Origin: Bimuria novae-zelandiae CBS 107.79
Taxonomy: Eukaryota > Ascomycota > Dothideomycetes > Pleosporales > Didymosphaeriaceae
NCBI GenBank assembly: GCA_010015655.1
Contig: ML976666.1
Coordinates: forward strand, 474,148-538,147
DNA length: 64,000 bases
Direction of reading: 5' to 3'
Part shown: in pieces, positions 41,558 through 50,038 of the stretch
How positions within the stretch are numbered: the first letter of the stretch is position 1
Layout of the letters: each line of letters starts with the position of its first letter
Position numbers and translations under genes: made by a program
Notes under the pieces: model-generated
The model's database searches: none
Told to the model about the DNA's origin: nothing
The model's input: the letters and a program-made list of their open reading frames with translations, nothing else

Positions 41558-41803
41558 ATGTCTCTTCTTACAATGCATCTTGCAACCACCGCCAAAGCCA
41601 CGGACGCACCACCCACCCTCCTCGAGCGCATCTTTTGCATACTCGCTCTTCTTGCTTTTCTAGCTTTTGCGATTATCGCTATATATGACAGAATCGTCTA
41701 CAGACCATTGCTAGAGCCGCACTGCAAGACGTGCAAGTGCTATACAGCTGGTCCGCTCGGTAAAAACAAGGAATCCGAGAAGCCACGGTTGATCGACGTT
41801 TAA
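41558..41803 (+). CDS. Small one-helix membrane protein, 81 aa
   Basis: Single frame MSLLTMHLATTAKATDAPPT, then a strong hydrophobic segment (ILALLAFLAFAIIAIYDRIV) and a short C-terminus with C-K-T-C-K-C-Y and a charged end. A pyrimidine-rich leader with TTTCTTCTTCTCCC precedes the ATG, supporting a real fungal start. Function unknown; the C-terminal cysteines could bind metal or be acylated, which is guesswork. Confidence 0.5.
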   Translation: MSLLTMHLATTAKATDAPPTLLERIFCILALLAFLAFAIIAIYDRIVYRPLLEPHCKTCKCYTAGPLGKNKESEKPRLIDV

Positions 41804-42072
41804 TCCTGAAAAGGTTTTCTGTACTGCTGCCTTGCGCACGTGTGCGGGTACGTAGACAAGCCGAACCGTGGTTACGGCACGCCCACTCACACTCGAGGAA
41901 CTGTATATCTGTCTGCTTTTTCTCTGCCTGTCTGTCCTCACCACCACTTCTTCAGCACAAACTCGGACGGCCAACATAACCGATTCACCACTCATCAGCA
42001 ACCCTACCCAGCCGCGCGCAATCGGACTTTCCAACCAACCACCACTCTTCAGCAACGCTACCTATTTCAAAC

Positions 42073-42285
42073 ATGTTCGACCCCGTGAGCGCCGTCCTCG
42101 CCATTGGAGCCGCCATTTTCATGGGCGCTGGCTTCGCCTTCCGCGAACCCGTACACGAAATTCTTTGGAAACAGGCGGGAGGGAGACCGTCTAGGATCTG
42201 TGAGCAACGCCGCCGGGACTGCGCGAGAAAAGGGCCTAAGTGCTACAAAAATTGTTCTGGATCCGAGGAGAAGGTGGGGCTTTAA
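42073..42285 (+). CDS. Small hypothetical protein, about 70 aa
   Basis: MFDPVSAVLAIGAAIFMGAG is a hydrophobic N-terminal segment followed by FREPVHEILWKQAGG and a basic, Cys-containing tail (CEQRRRDC, CYKNCSG). A CAAC-rich leader precedes the ATG. The tail after KQAGG may instead be intronic. No family is recognised; this could be a small membrane or secreted protein. Confidence 0.35.
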   Translation: MFDPVSAVLAIGAAIFMGAGFAFREPVHEILWKQAGGRPSRICEQRRRDCARKGPKCYKNCSGSEEKVGL

Positions 42286-42943
42286 GATGGTGGAGGGGCT
42301 GTTACTGAGAGCGCAAGGTTTCGTTACTTCCTTTCAAGACGATGTTCGCAATATCGCCAGTGTACTCGACCGAACCTGGATTGGATACTGGCTCCTAGTC
42401 TCAGCTTGACTAACTTACGCGTTTTTCTACTGCCCCACAACAGTTTCACCGACTTTGGACGTCCCCTTTACCAGCCAACCATTTCTACTCCTGGCCATTT
42501 GCTGCCAATGTTACTCCTCTATCATGCTCGGATTCGTTCAAACCTGCCATGTTTTGCGACAATCTTACACCGAGATCATTATTTTCTAGGCATGGAGTAC
42601 CGCCCGGGTCGATCATCGCCATCAAGTTCAAGCAAGATATAAGGAGTTGTGCTACCCCAAACGGGACTGGGGCGAACTCCACGAGACCATACAAGAGCGA
42701 GACAAGGTCAAGGACACAACAATACGATCCTTATGGATGATATGCACAAACGGCAAACAGTCTTTTTTTGTATGTCATTAGTGTTTAATTATTTACCAAT
42801 TACTTCCCAACCTTCTTTCAGAAAGCCTCATATCAGCTCCCTGTTGCAGTTTCCAGTGAACAAATGAGAGACGAACAAGTGAGAGATGCACGGCACTCAG
42901 GGCGCAGGTAGAACATGAACCCGTGTTTGATCGGGTGGCATTT
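42286..42943. other. Intergenic, start of AT-rich island
   Basis: About 660 bp with no recognisable product; A+T content rises from here to about 50 kb. Confidence 0.4.
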
Positions 42944-43834
42944 CTATGATCTACACTCGCCCACAATCTTTGAGTATTTTCCCGGATTGAATTCTCGCAT
43001 GAGTTTCATATAGGTCGCTGAATATGCCATGGTCCCGCCCTTGGTAGGCTGCGGATTCGTCAACAAAGTCCGCTTTCGAATCACACGTTTCTGGGATATA
43101 CCCATCTTCTCGGCAATCTGCGCTTCGCTTCTCATCTGCATCCATGCGCGGAGCAGCTGTTCGTCTTTTTCCACTGTCCAGATCTCAGCGGACTTTGGTT
43201 TTCGCTTGCGCACTGCTTCTTCGCCTGTTCTATGGTTGTGCGCATGACTCTGGGAAGTATCCAATTTCCGTGCACCTGGTTCGTGCTCGTGAGCACACCG
43301 AAATTGCCCACCCCGGGAGTTCCCACCCTCAACACGAGGACGACGCCGCGATGAACTGCATGTGGAATCCGCAACATCCACCTCCCGCGGGCCAAAAAAC
43401 TCACCAGCCAACCGCTCAGCCATCTGCTCAAGGTGCCCGCTCGAACCTTCATGTCTCCGGATACTCTTTGCTAGCACAGTCAAGTCGCACACTTCGCAGT
43501 AATGCATCAGCACGGGTTCCGACGTAGGCGTCTTGGGTGCCGAGAGATCGGAAAGTACGTTTGCTATCCGCATGCCTAGGTTATCGAGGTGGGTAAAAGT
43601 CTCTTCGTGCTTGCGAAGATCGGAGTAGTATTTATTGCAAACGGCGCAGAAGTATGAGGGCGGCCGCTTTGTCCCGGGCGGTTCATCTAGCATTTCCTCG
43701 TCTTCAGCGTCCCCTTCTTCGGTGTCGCTGCTGTCGGCATCTGAATCATCGTCGGCCATTTCTTCGTCCGACGACTCCTCGTTTTGGCGGAGCCCGTTCG
43801 TTGACGAGGGCCCAGATTGCATCTGCTTCGGCAT
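42944..43834 (-). CDS. Gene A: two zinc fingers plus SANT/Myb-like domain, 296 aa
   Basis: Probable nuclear, nucleic-acid-binding protein. An acidic N-terminus (SSDEEMADDDSDADSSDTEE) precedes two fingers: Y-F-C-A-V-C with H-x5-H spaced C-x2-C-x9-H-x5-H (about residues 62-83), and Y-C-E-V-C with C-x2-C-x11-H-x5-H (about 111-133), the spacing of U1/matrin/JAZ-like fingers. A basic linker rich in His and Arg (CAHEHEPGARKLDTSQSHAH) leads to a SANT/Myb-like helix-turn-helix: IWTVEKDEQLLRAWMQMRS, then IAEKMGISQKRVIRKRTLL and YMKLMREFNPGKYSKIV. The tail is similar in pattern to that of gene C. The frame is open throughout, so this is the best-preserved member. The start at 43834 is uncertain, since upstream sequence is open in another frame. 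Confidence 0.75.
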   Translation of the reverse strand: MPKQMQSGPSSTNGLRQNEESSDEEMADDDSDADSSDTEEGDAEDEEMLDEPPGTKRPPSYFCAVCNKYYSDLRKHEETFTHLDNLGMRIANVLSDLSAPKTPTSEPVLMHYCEVCDLTVLAKSIRRHEGSSGHLEQMAERLAGEFFGPREVDVADSTCSSSRRRPRVEGGNSRGGQFRCAHEHEPGARKLDTSQSHAHNHRTGEEAVRKRKPKSAEIWTVEKDEQLLRAWMQMRSEAQIAEKMGISQKRVIRKRTLLTNPQPTKGGTMAYSATYMKLMREFNPGKYSKIVGECRS

Positions 43835-44612
43835 TTATATTCGCCTGCGAACACTGGAGTTCCTGTTTCACAGACATGTCTTCGTATGCTTCTTCAAAAG
43901 CTTGTCTTTCCTGAGTTTGGACTATCGGATGGATGCAATCTGGCTCAAGCAGGGTGTATATGTTGAGGATTAAGCATTGTGAAATCGATATCTTTAAAGA
44001 ATACTGCGGGATACACAGTCATCTATGTTAGATACTTCAGAAGGTACGATAAGATGCTGCTGATGGTAGCGTATATGCTGCAGGATAAACTATTATAATT
44101 ACACATTGCTTGACTAAATGAAATCGAAATTTTGTAGGTGTATTGGAGGAGAACGTGAAGAGACCAAATATACAAGTATATTTGAAGTAAGAAAGTATCT
44201 AAGACGATGTCTAGGGAGAAGAATAGGCGGATCACCGAATTTGTTTCACTCAAGGTGGTTCACCGCTGAACCAGACGAAGTGACAACGCATTCAAGGCAA
44301 GAAATTTTGGGATCACGATCATTTTGCATTTTTCATGTAGTACCAAAGGCCTGACGACCCTTGCTGGCGATCAGGACGTATTGGTTGGAAAAGCTCAAAT
44401 TTAGGGATGCTCTGTACATCAAAACCTGCACATGATGGAATAGGAAGCCATCAGAATCGAAGTTCAGAAAGCCGGTCCAAAGCGTAGGTTTGATCTTAGA
44501 CTCTTCGCGGTTTTGTAAGATTCTCCGTGGCAATATTGAAGTTCCGAAAGTCCCATTCTGGCTGGCTCCTTCGAGTGGTCGTTGGAACCAGCAGAGCTGC
44601 TGGGTCACTTCC
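43835..44612. other. AT-rich intergenic between genes A and B
   Basis: Promoter region of A and 3' flank of B. No other product is recognised; poly-A/T stretches are common. Confidence 0.4.
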
Positions 44613-45626
44613 TCATGCCTGATCCTCGTTCTCAGGTGGTTCTTCAGGATTTGTCGGGTCCGCATTCACGTTCTTCAGATTTCGTGCCGACTTCACGTGT
44701 TGCGACCAGCCGAGTGGAGAAACACCATACCTACAGGACTCTCACATTTTCAGGGCAGGAGATAAGTCCGCATTCAAGGTCTCCAGATGCTGTACTGACT
44801 TTAGGTGGTAGTACCAGCTGCCAGGGGTAACACCGTACCGCAAGTCTCGCACATCTTCAGTTCTAGAGGCATACCGTCATCAGCCGGTCCGGTCGCTTTT
44901 TGATGTTTCAGGGTCATCAAATGATCCTCCCAGCTAGATTTCTGGACGGTTACGTTGCATGCTTCGCAGAAATGTGTCTCTGCGTTTCGAGCTAACCGAG
45001 CTGGTTCAGCCACGCCCAAGGCCTTCTGGTGCTTGATCGTCCGCTCGTGATGGTACCAAGTGCTAACCATAACAGATACCTGGCAAAGTGGACAGAAACG
45101 CTTCTCCGGATCTTCGACGCCCATGGCCTGCTGATGCTTGATCGTCCGCTCGTGAAGGGACCATGAGCTAGCGATGACAGATACTTGGCAAGCTGAACAG
45201 AAACGCTTCTCCGGCTCTTCAATGCCTAAGGCCTTCTGGTGCTTGATGGTCTGCTCGTGTGATTGCCATGAGCGAGGGCTAATAGAAACCTGGCAAACTG
45301 AACAGAACCGCTTCTCCAGGTCTTCGACACCGAGGCCTTCGGGTGTTTGATTGACTTCACGTGGGCGGTCCAGCTGATCGTGCGAATAGTGACTTTGCAA
45401 AGGGAACAGAACCGCGTGCTTGGGTCTTCGGTCGCCTGCGAAGATTCGGCTTCCTCGGTGGGCTCACCTGCACCTTGCTCGGTGATCCAGCTATACTTGG
45501 GGATTTCTGGCGTGTTGATTGTGGATGTGCACTTTCCTCGATCGGATTAAGCACGTTGGTGATTGAACTGATGGACGACGTTCGATCCTTCTGTTGAGCT
45601 GCGCTGTTGAACGGTGAGGCAAACAT
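44613..45626 (-). pseudogene. Gene B: decayed tandem zinc-finger array (about seven fingers)
   Basis: ATG 45626 starts MFASPFNSAAQQKDRT followed by the leader S-I-S-S-I-T-N-V-L-N-P-I-E. Around 45510 the frame must change to reach TEQGAGEPTEEAESSQ and finger 1 (TRFCSLCKVTIRTISW...H-x5-H). One base is missing near 45338, after IKHPKA; then fingers 2-5 follow in one frame (44801-45400): FCSVCQVSISPRSWQSH, FCSACQVSVIASSWSLH, FCPLCQVSVMVSTWYHH and FCEACNVTVQKSSWEDH, each with H-x5-H, fingers 2-4 in near-identical 35-residue units. The open frame stops inside finger 6 (MCETCGTV); in another frame its second half SWYYHLKSVQH continues to finger 7, where the first Cys codon is TGA, and to a final TGA at 44613. 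Three frame changes and one nonsense codon mark it as decayed. Confidence 0.75.
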
Positions 45627-46127
45627 GTTGATTTTGTTCGGATGTTTGCTGTTTCTGGGTGTTAAGATTAGTGTGTCAATATGGGCGCGCAGCGGGAGGG
45701 TTATATACCCACGATTGCCAGTCCTGCTTCAGCAGGATCAATGCACAACGCATAAGACGACATCTTCCCGCTCACGAACGGCTCCAAGTAATTACATACC
45801 AGGCTTTATTTCTCCCGTTTTAACTCATCTAAACGAACTAATGCTATAATTTTGTGTTATCAGGAGGGTGTTTAGTTCGACATTGCAATCCTAGTGAAAT
45901 ATAGAGAACCAAAAGGGTACATCACCGCCATCACGGCCTCAATAAGAATATATAGAATAAATACTAGCGAATCAGGCACAAAATAACTTGGATGAGACAA
46001 TTGACATTATCTTTAAGATATTGATTGAAAGACATAGCAACGGGTTCTCGAGCAGCAAGTTCCTAAAACGAAGAACTCAGATGATTAAGTACATATTTGC
46101 AGAATGTACGTTTGCTCAAGCAGTTGT
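45627..46127. other. AT-rich intergenic between genes B and C
   Basis: About 500 bp, no product recognised. Confidence 0.4.
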
Positions 46128-46700
46128 TCAAGCAATTGCTAGCCCTGGATTGTACTGCTGTAAGAGCCGCAAATACAACGGGGATCGTTTATCGTCGTGA
46201 CGAGTCGACCCCACGCCAGAGAGCAGACGAATCCTGGTCACGATGGCGTTGAGCGAGTTCCCTACATCCTTGGCGGTTTCCGTCTCAGAATTTCCCTGAA
46301 ACCAGGCATGAAGGATCCTTTCGTCGTCCTCTTCGGTGAAGGTGACGGGTTTCCTCCCGGATGGCTTCTTCCGGTCCTTTTGGCCACCGGTCACTGCAGA
46401 CGGTTTTGAGACGCCTCCGCGGCTGGTGATGGTCTTGCGTGCAGCGTTGGTTGCTGGCGCACTCGGAAGAGCGGGGGTGGCCCGCTCTTTGCTGGAAGAC
46501 GATGCGGTAGAGTTCTCTGTGGCCGGAGTCCTCTCAGGTGTGGCGTTTACGTTATCCGTTGATAGAGTTTGAGGCTCATCCGAAGGTACTAAGGGCGTCG
46601 CAGCCACCGGAACCGTGTTCAGAACATTCTGGATCGACATGATCGAATTGATTTCCGCCCGCGAACGTTCATTATCAGGAGTAGATCGTTGTCCAGACAT
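46128..46700 (-). CDS. Gene C: leader motif plus SANT/Myb-like domain, no finger, 190 aa
   Basis: The N-terminus MSGQRSTPDNERSRAEINS leads to the shared leader S-I-M-S-I-Q-N-V-L-N-T. A Ser/Thr/Pro/Ala-rich disordered stretch follows, then T-S-R-G-G-V-S-K-P, a basic KDRKKPSGRKP segment and a SANT/Myb-like domain VTFTEEDDERILHAWFQGNS, TETAKDVGNSLNAIVTRIRL. The last part, PLYLRLLQQYNPGLAIA, resembles the end of gene A (YMKLMREFNPG). In contrast to A, B and D there is no C2H2-like finger between leader and tail. Single frame, apparently intact. Chromatin or DNA binding is likely; the target is unknown. Confidence 0.65.
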   Translation of the reverse strand: MSGQRSTPDNERSRAEINSIMSIQNVLNTVPVAATPLVPSDEPQTLSTDNVNATPERTPATENSTASSSSKERATPALPSAPATNAARKTITSRGGVSKPSAVTGGQKDRKKPSGRKPVTFTEEDDERILHAWFQGNSETETAKDVGNSLNAIVTRIRLLSGVGSTRHDDKRSPLYLRLLQQYNPGLAIA

Positions 46701-47540
46701 TATTCTTTAGATTGTTACTTCTAAGAAAAATGTCTGTTCTCTCGTTGAACACTTGCGTGGGCGTGGAGTGCGGGACGCTGGAATTGTAAGGTGCGTGTCT
46801 TTGAATTGATATAGGTAATAGCATGATGGCTAAGTCGCGTTGCCCTCGAATAATACGAACGGTGAATGGTGGGTTGAGGAGCTGGGCACGTGGTGCATTT
46901 TCACCAGGGCTCGGACCAACTACTATACGCAATAGATATATAATTGCTTTTACTTAACTTCGATAATTAAGCTTAAAGATTCACCAGACACCGTTTGAGC
47001 TCATTCACTCTGGCGGGTTACATTCGCGTCTTCCTTGAGCTAGAAATAAAAATTACGTGACGCTTTTGTCACTGGCGCGTCTTGAGTTCACTGATATATA
47101 GAGATTGGAAAGATTCAAAATAGAGAATGAGCTGTGGCCTTGGATTCTTTAGAGCTACCTGGAAGAAGGTACACTGTAAAATACTAGCGCTGTTTGTTTC
47201 ACGTCATAGTTTAAATTTCAAGAAAGGATCTAGTCCGCGTCAGACAACAGAGGTTGTACTTCTACACCAGTCACGATTAGGTAGAAAACATACAGTCGGA
47301 ACGACAAGTAAGACGTTGGCAAATATGAAATGCTGTATTCTAATGGAGAGGATTCTGTACAGGAAACTTCTGTAAGAAAGGCTAGAACGAGAATCATAAA
47401 GTCAACGGGCATTGAAGCTTTACATGAGAACATTCATATAACTCTTGCGTTTCGTATTCTTCCTGAATTTAACCAAGTGCCTGCCCTAACTGCATTTAGT
47501 TGTTGGGAACTCAGTTGGGTGTATACGCAATGAACACAAA
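46701..47540. other. AT-rich intergenic between genes C and D
   Basis: About 840 bp of A+T-rich DNA with no recognisable product. Confidence 0.4.
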
Positions 47541-47655
47541 CTATTTCCTCTTTGAATTCAACTGAGCAATTAAATCCGCCTCCTTGATAGGGAACACAAG
47601 GCTGTATGCATCAAGCTTCCCAGCGCGGTCAGCACCTAGAAGTCGCTGTCGACGA
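47541..47655 (-). pseudogene. Relic of gene D C-terminal tail, out of frame
   Basis: An open, protein-like frame (QRLLGADRAGKLDAYS then FPIKEADLIAQLNSKRK, TAG) directly after the gene D stop but in a different frame. It lacks its own ATG. It is best read as the detached end of gene D. Confidence 0.45.
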
Positions 47656-48094
47656 CAGGTTTCGCAACGCCACCGCGTGCACCAACAAAGCCACGTGCAG
47701 CATCGCTTACAGGAAGGACCACATCCACCTTAGCTGCAGCTCCGACAGACGGGTCTTCTGGTAGGCTGCCGTGGATCGGCTCTTTGCTAGCGGCAGGGGA
47801 AATTCCACCTACGTTTTGCAGATGCTTCTTACTCCGCCTGTGCTCACGAAGAAATTTCGGGTGGTATTCTCGCTTACAGGCCTCGCACAGTACCTTTTTT
47901 TGTCGGTGATACCTGCGCATATCCGATATCTGCCGTGCGGTGCGTTCAGACCCGGCTTGGGCAAGTGGCGACGCTGGCTCTGCTGGCGCAGTGGTCAAAA
48001 GGTTCTGGATAGACATGATCGATGCAATGTCCGCCTGCGGACGATTAATTGCAGTAAAGGAAGTCATGTTCAAGGTGCTGGCTTTTTTCTTCAA
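47636..48094 (-). CDS. Gene D: leader motif plus one zinc finger, SANT tail lost, 152 aa
   Basis: Contains the shared leader S-I-M-S-I-Q-N-L-L-T after INRPQADIA, one finger L-C-E-A-C-K-R-E-Y-H with C-x2-C-x11-H-x5-H (HRRSKKH), and G-A-R-G-G-V-A-K-P near the C-terminus, matching the TSRGGVSKP of gene C. The frame stops at 47636 right after this motif, where C continues into its SANT-like domain. In another frame RLLGADRAGKLDAYSLVFPI and KEADLIAQLNSKRK run from about 47655 to a TAG at 47541, which looks like the end of a former tail (compare RIRLLSGVG in C). So the SANT core was deleted with a frame change, leaving a truncated protein. ATG 48094 or 48067 may start it. An LTR element begins 208 bp upstream. 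Confidence 0.6.
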   Translation of the reverse strand: MKKKASTLNMTSFTAINRPQADIASIMSIQNLLTTAPAEPASPLAQAGSERTARQISDMRRYHRQKKVLCEACKREYHPKFLREHRRSKKHLQNVGGISPAASKEPIHGSLPEDPSVGAAAKVDVVLPVSDAARGFVGARGGVAKPVVDSDF

Positions 48095-48296
48095 GTACCT
48101 GCTTGAATCTGTGCGATTTCACTGTTTGATGAGAATGATAGCTGGATCACAGGAGCTATAAAGTGAGAACGTTGTTGTATCCACGTTGTTAGCTCACAAT
48201 GCTATTACACAATATTCGCACTGTCGATGGCGACTTCCGTCTCGATGACACCCGGATATGGAATGAGATCATTGCTAGTAGGCTCTTCCATCATCA

Positions 48297-48301
48297 ATCT
48301 C
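48297..48301. repeat. Target-site duplication, left copy
   Basis: ATCTC directly before the left LTR; identical to ATCTC at 50034-50038 directly after the right LTR. Confidence 0.9.
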
Positions 48302-48491
48302 TGTGAGAGCTAGTGATCCATACGCATAAGGAAGAAATTGAGAATTGTACTTGTTGTTGTATTGGGTGAAGCTACGAACAGTAGGTATACATGAGTGGCT
48401 GTAAACAGCGCTAGTGTAGGATGGGTAGTCGCATCTTAACACAGGTGAGGCGCCACTGTAAGTGGGGAAAGGGAGACTCTAAACCGTGACA
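48302..48491 (-). repeat. LTR, 3' copy of the element
   Basis: 190 bp, begins TGTGAGAGC on the plus strand, ends CCGTGACA. It differs from the other LTR at six of 190 sites. At three it has T where the partner has C (all in CpA context); at the other three it has the G that is A in the partner. Confidence 0.93.
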
Positions 48492-48599
48492 CACCCCCTA
48501 GTTGTCACCAAGTCAGCGATTTGGTGATGACTGACCCTTATCTATAAGATTAATTATAAGCGACGTCTGGCTGTAGGGTAGTAGGCCATCGTCTATCTA

Positions 48600-49030
48600 A
48601 ATAGTTTAATAAGAACTTTTTAAGGCGTTATTAATGCGCTTTGCGACCTTTAGGTCCTTTTAAGCTTGTTTAATCTTGCGAACTCTAATAGGTGGTGGCG
48701 TCTAGTCTTTTGGTTGACTTGGATAATTTAGATTAAGTATGTAGCAATCGTGCAGAGCATGTGATAGCCCACAAATGCAAAGTTTCGCAATTCCAAGCTC
48801 AGCAACGGAGGTAGATAGGGTACCCACTTCGGCAGTCGAGGCAGCGCGGCGAGTGTACTTTGTCATCTTTTCGACGTAGGTAGGTAGGCTGGGTGGATTG
48901 GTACCGTTCATCTCATGTTCGTATACCTGATCAAGGCAGGTAGCAGCGTAGTTTGGGTGATGAGCTTGGCAGGCAATCAAGAAATCCTCCTGAGGCCTGT
49001 ATCCAGTCGTTTCTGGCAGGTTGATTGATT
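48600..49030 (-). pseudogene. Copia-like Gag relic
   Basis: The minus strand reads LPETTGYRPQEDFLIACQ, AAASTAEVG-like RRAASTAEVGTLSTSVAEL and the nucleocapsid-like motif C-I-C-G-L-S-H-A-L-H-D-C-Y-I-L-N, typical of fungal copia Gag (C-x-C-G...H...D-C). The open part is 48702-48980 (92 codons). After PSQPKD comes a TAG, then TPPPIRVRKIKQA, another stop and KDPKGRKAH. In related Gags a Trp follows at the first stop, so TGG to TAG is likely. Too damaged to make Gag. Confidence 0.65.
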
Positions 49031-49593
49031 GGCATTAGGAAGTAATGTGTACCCAGTTAGCTATCTATTTGTTGAGTTTCTTTGGATTGCGTAGAGCAGT
49101 CTTCAGATTAGTGTATCTTGCTATTAAGTCGCGACTCTAATTAGCTATAGACGGACAGAACTGCTTCTTGAGAGCGACAAGTCAATCGTAAATAGTAGGT
49201 AGGTCCTAAATTAGGTAGAGATAACGCGTAGCGATAGACCTAGTAATCTTAGTATTTAGCTGCACTAGTGCTCTTTCCTGTTTCTATTGCGTGATCTCTT
49301 CGAGTCTCTATTAGTTAACCTCCTATTGGTAGGACTCACGATCCTCAGGGGATAGGTTAGAGAGCTTGGAGGCTCTAGCCTTATAGTTAGTGAGCTAAGG
49401 CTTAGGATTGGCAGCCTCTAGGTTAGGTATGCTCTTCTTTGGTGTATCTAGATTGACGTATAGCTAGATCTTGTGATCCTTGGCGAAGTCTTTGCGGAGG
49501 AAGATCTAGTTAAACTAGTTATCTAGTTTATTAAGGATAATAGTAACTTAGGTCACTGCTAGTTCTATAGCTATCGTGTGCGTAGGGTAGACG

Positions 49594-49810
49594 CAACAAT
49601 CGTGCGCTATAAGGGACGCAGTAATCGTGCGCTATAAGGGGCGCGGTAATCGTGTGCTATAAGGAGCGCGGTAATCGTATAGCTATAAGGGGCCTGGTAA
49701 TCGTGCGCTATAAGGGGCGCGGTAATTGTATAGCTATAAGGGGCCTAGTAATTGTGCGCTATGAGGGACGCAGTAATCGTACGGCTATAAGGGGCCTAGT
49801 AATCGTACAA
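49594..49810. repeat. Tandem repeat, 25-26-bp unit, about 8.5 copies
   Basis: Units resemble GGTAATCGTGCGCTATAAGG plus GGCGC or GGCCT, in two alternating forms (GTGCGCTATAAGG and GTATAGCTATAAGG). Adjacent units share more than 80 per cent by eye. The array lies between primer site and gag relic, in the element's leader. It is continuous, without unique spacers, so it is not a CRISPR array. Confidence 0.9.
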
Positions 49811-49832
49811 CGAGTACAGCAAAGATGCATCC

Positions 49833-49843
49833 GGGCTCATAAC
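49833..49843 (-). other. Primer-binding site, half-tRNA(iMet) type
   Basis: On the minus strand GTTATGAGCCC follows the 5' LTR without a gap. It is the exact complement of GGGCUCAUAAC, the anticodon stem-loop of initiator tRNA-Met (as in yeast), the primer mode known from Drosophila copia, in which a cut half-tRNA rather than the tRNA 3' end is used. Confidence 0.85.
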
Positions 49844-50033
49844 TGTAAGAGCTAGTGATCCATACGCATAAGGAAGAAATTGAGAATTGTACTTGTTATT
49901 GTATTAGGTGAAGCTACGAACAGTAGGTATACATGAGTGGCTGTAAACAGCGCTAGTGTAGGATGGGTAGTCGCATCTCAACACAGGTGAGGCGCCACTG
50001 CAAGTGGGGAAAGGGAGACTCCAAACCGTGACA
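49844..50033 (-). repeat. LTR, 5' copy of the element
   Basis: 190 bp, begins TGTAAGAGC on the plus strand, ends CCGTGACA. At three sites it has A where the partner has G (TpG to TpA). Confidence 0.93.
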
Positions 50034-50038
50034 ATCTC
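50034..50038. repeat. Target-site duplication, right copy
   Basis: ATCTC directly after the right LTR. Five bases fit integrase-mediated insertion of copia-type elements. Confidence 0.9.

Larger units (their letters stand above)
48302..50033 (-). mobile_element. Non-autonomous copia-type LTR retrotransposon, complete, 1,732 bp
   Basis: Two 190-bp direct repeats (48302-48491 and 49844-50033) start TGT and end ACA, and are flanked by the perfect 5-bp target duplication ATCTC (48297-48301 and 50034-50038). The element reads on the minus strand: the right LTR is the 5' LTR, immediately followed by an 11-base primer site complementary to the anticodon arm of initiator tRNA-Met, then a 25-26-bp tandem repeat leader, a gag relic, a purine-rich tract AGGGGGTG (minus strand, next to the left LTR) and the 3' LTR. 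Protease, integrase and reverse transcriptase are absent, so it needed enzymes from a relative. LTR differences are only RIP-type transitions. Confidence 0.92.

Noticed and set aside
43835..43930. Open frame upstream of gene A (EEAYEDMSVKQELQC) as its true N-terminus
   Set aside because: It is in a different frame from the fingers, becomes Arg-rich when extended into A, and no splice pair restores the frame.
45449..45480. GT...AG pair in gene B that would join the leader to finger 1
   Set aside because: The intron would be only 32 nt, below the usual fungal minimum, and the finger frame is already protein-like upstream of it. A frame change near 45510 fits better.
49594..49810. Regular repeats resembling a CRISPR array
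   Set aside because: The units are contiguous with no unique spacers, in a eukaryotic LTR element. It is a minisatellite.
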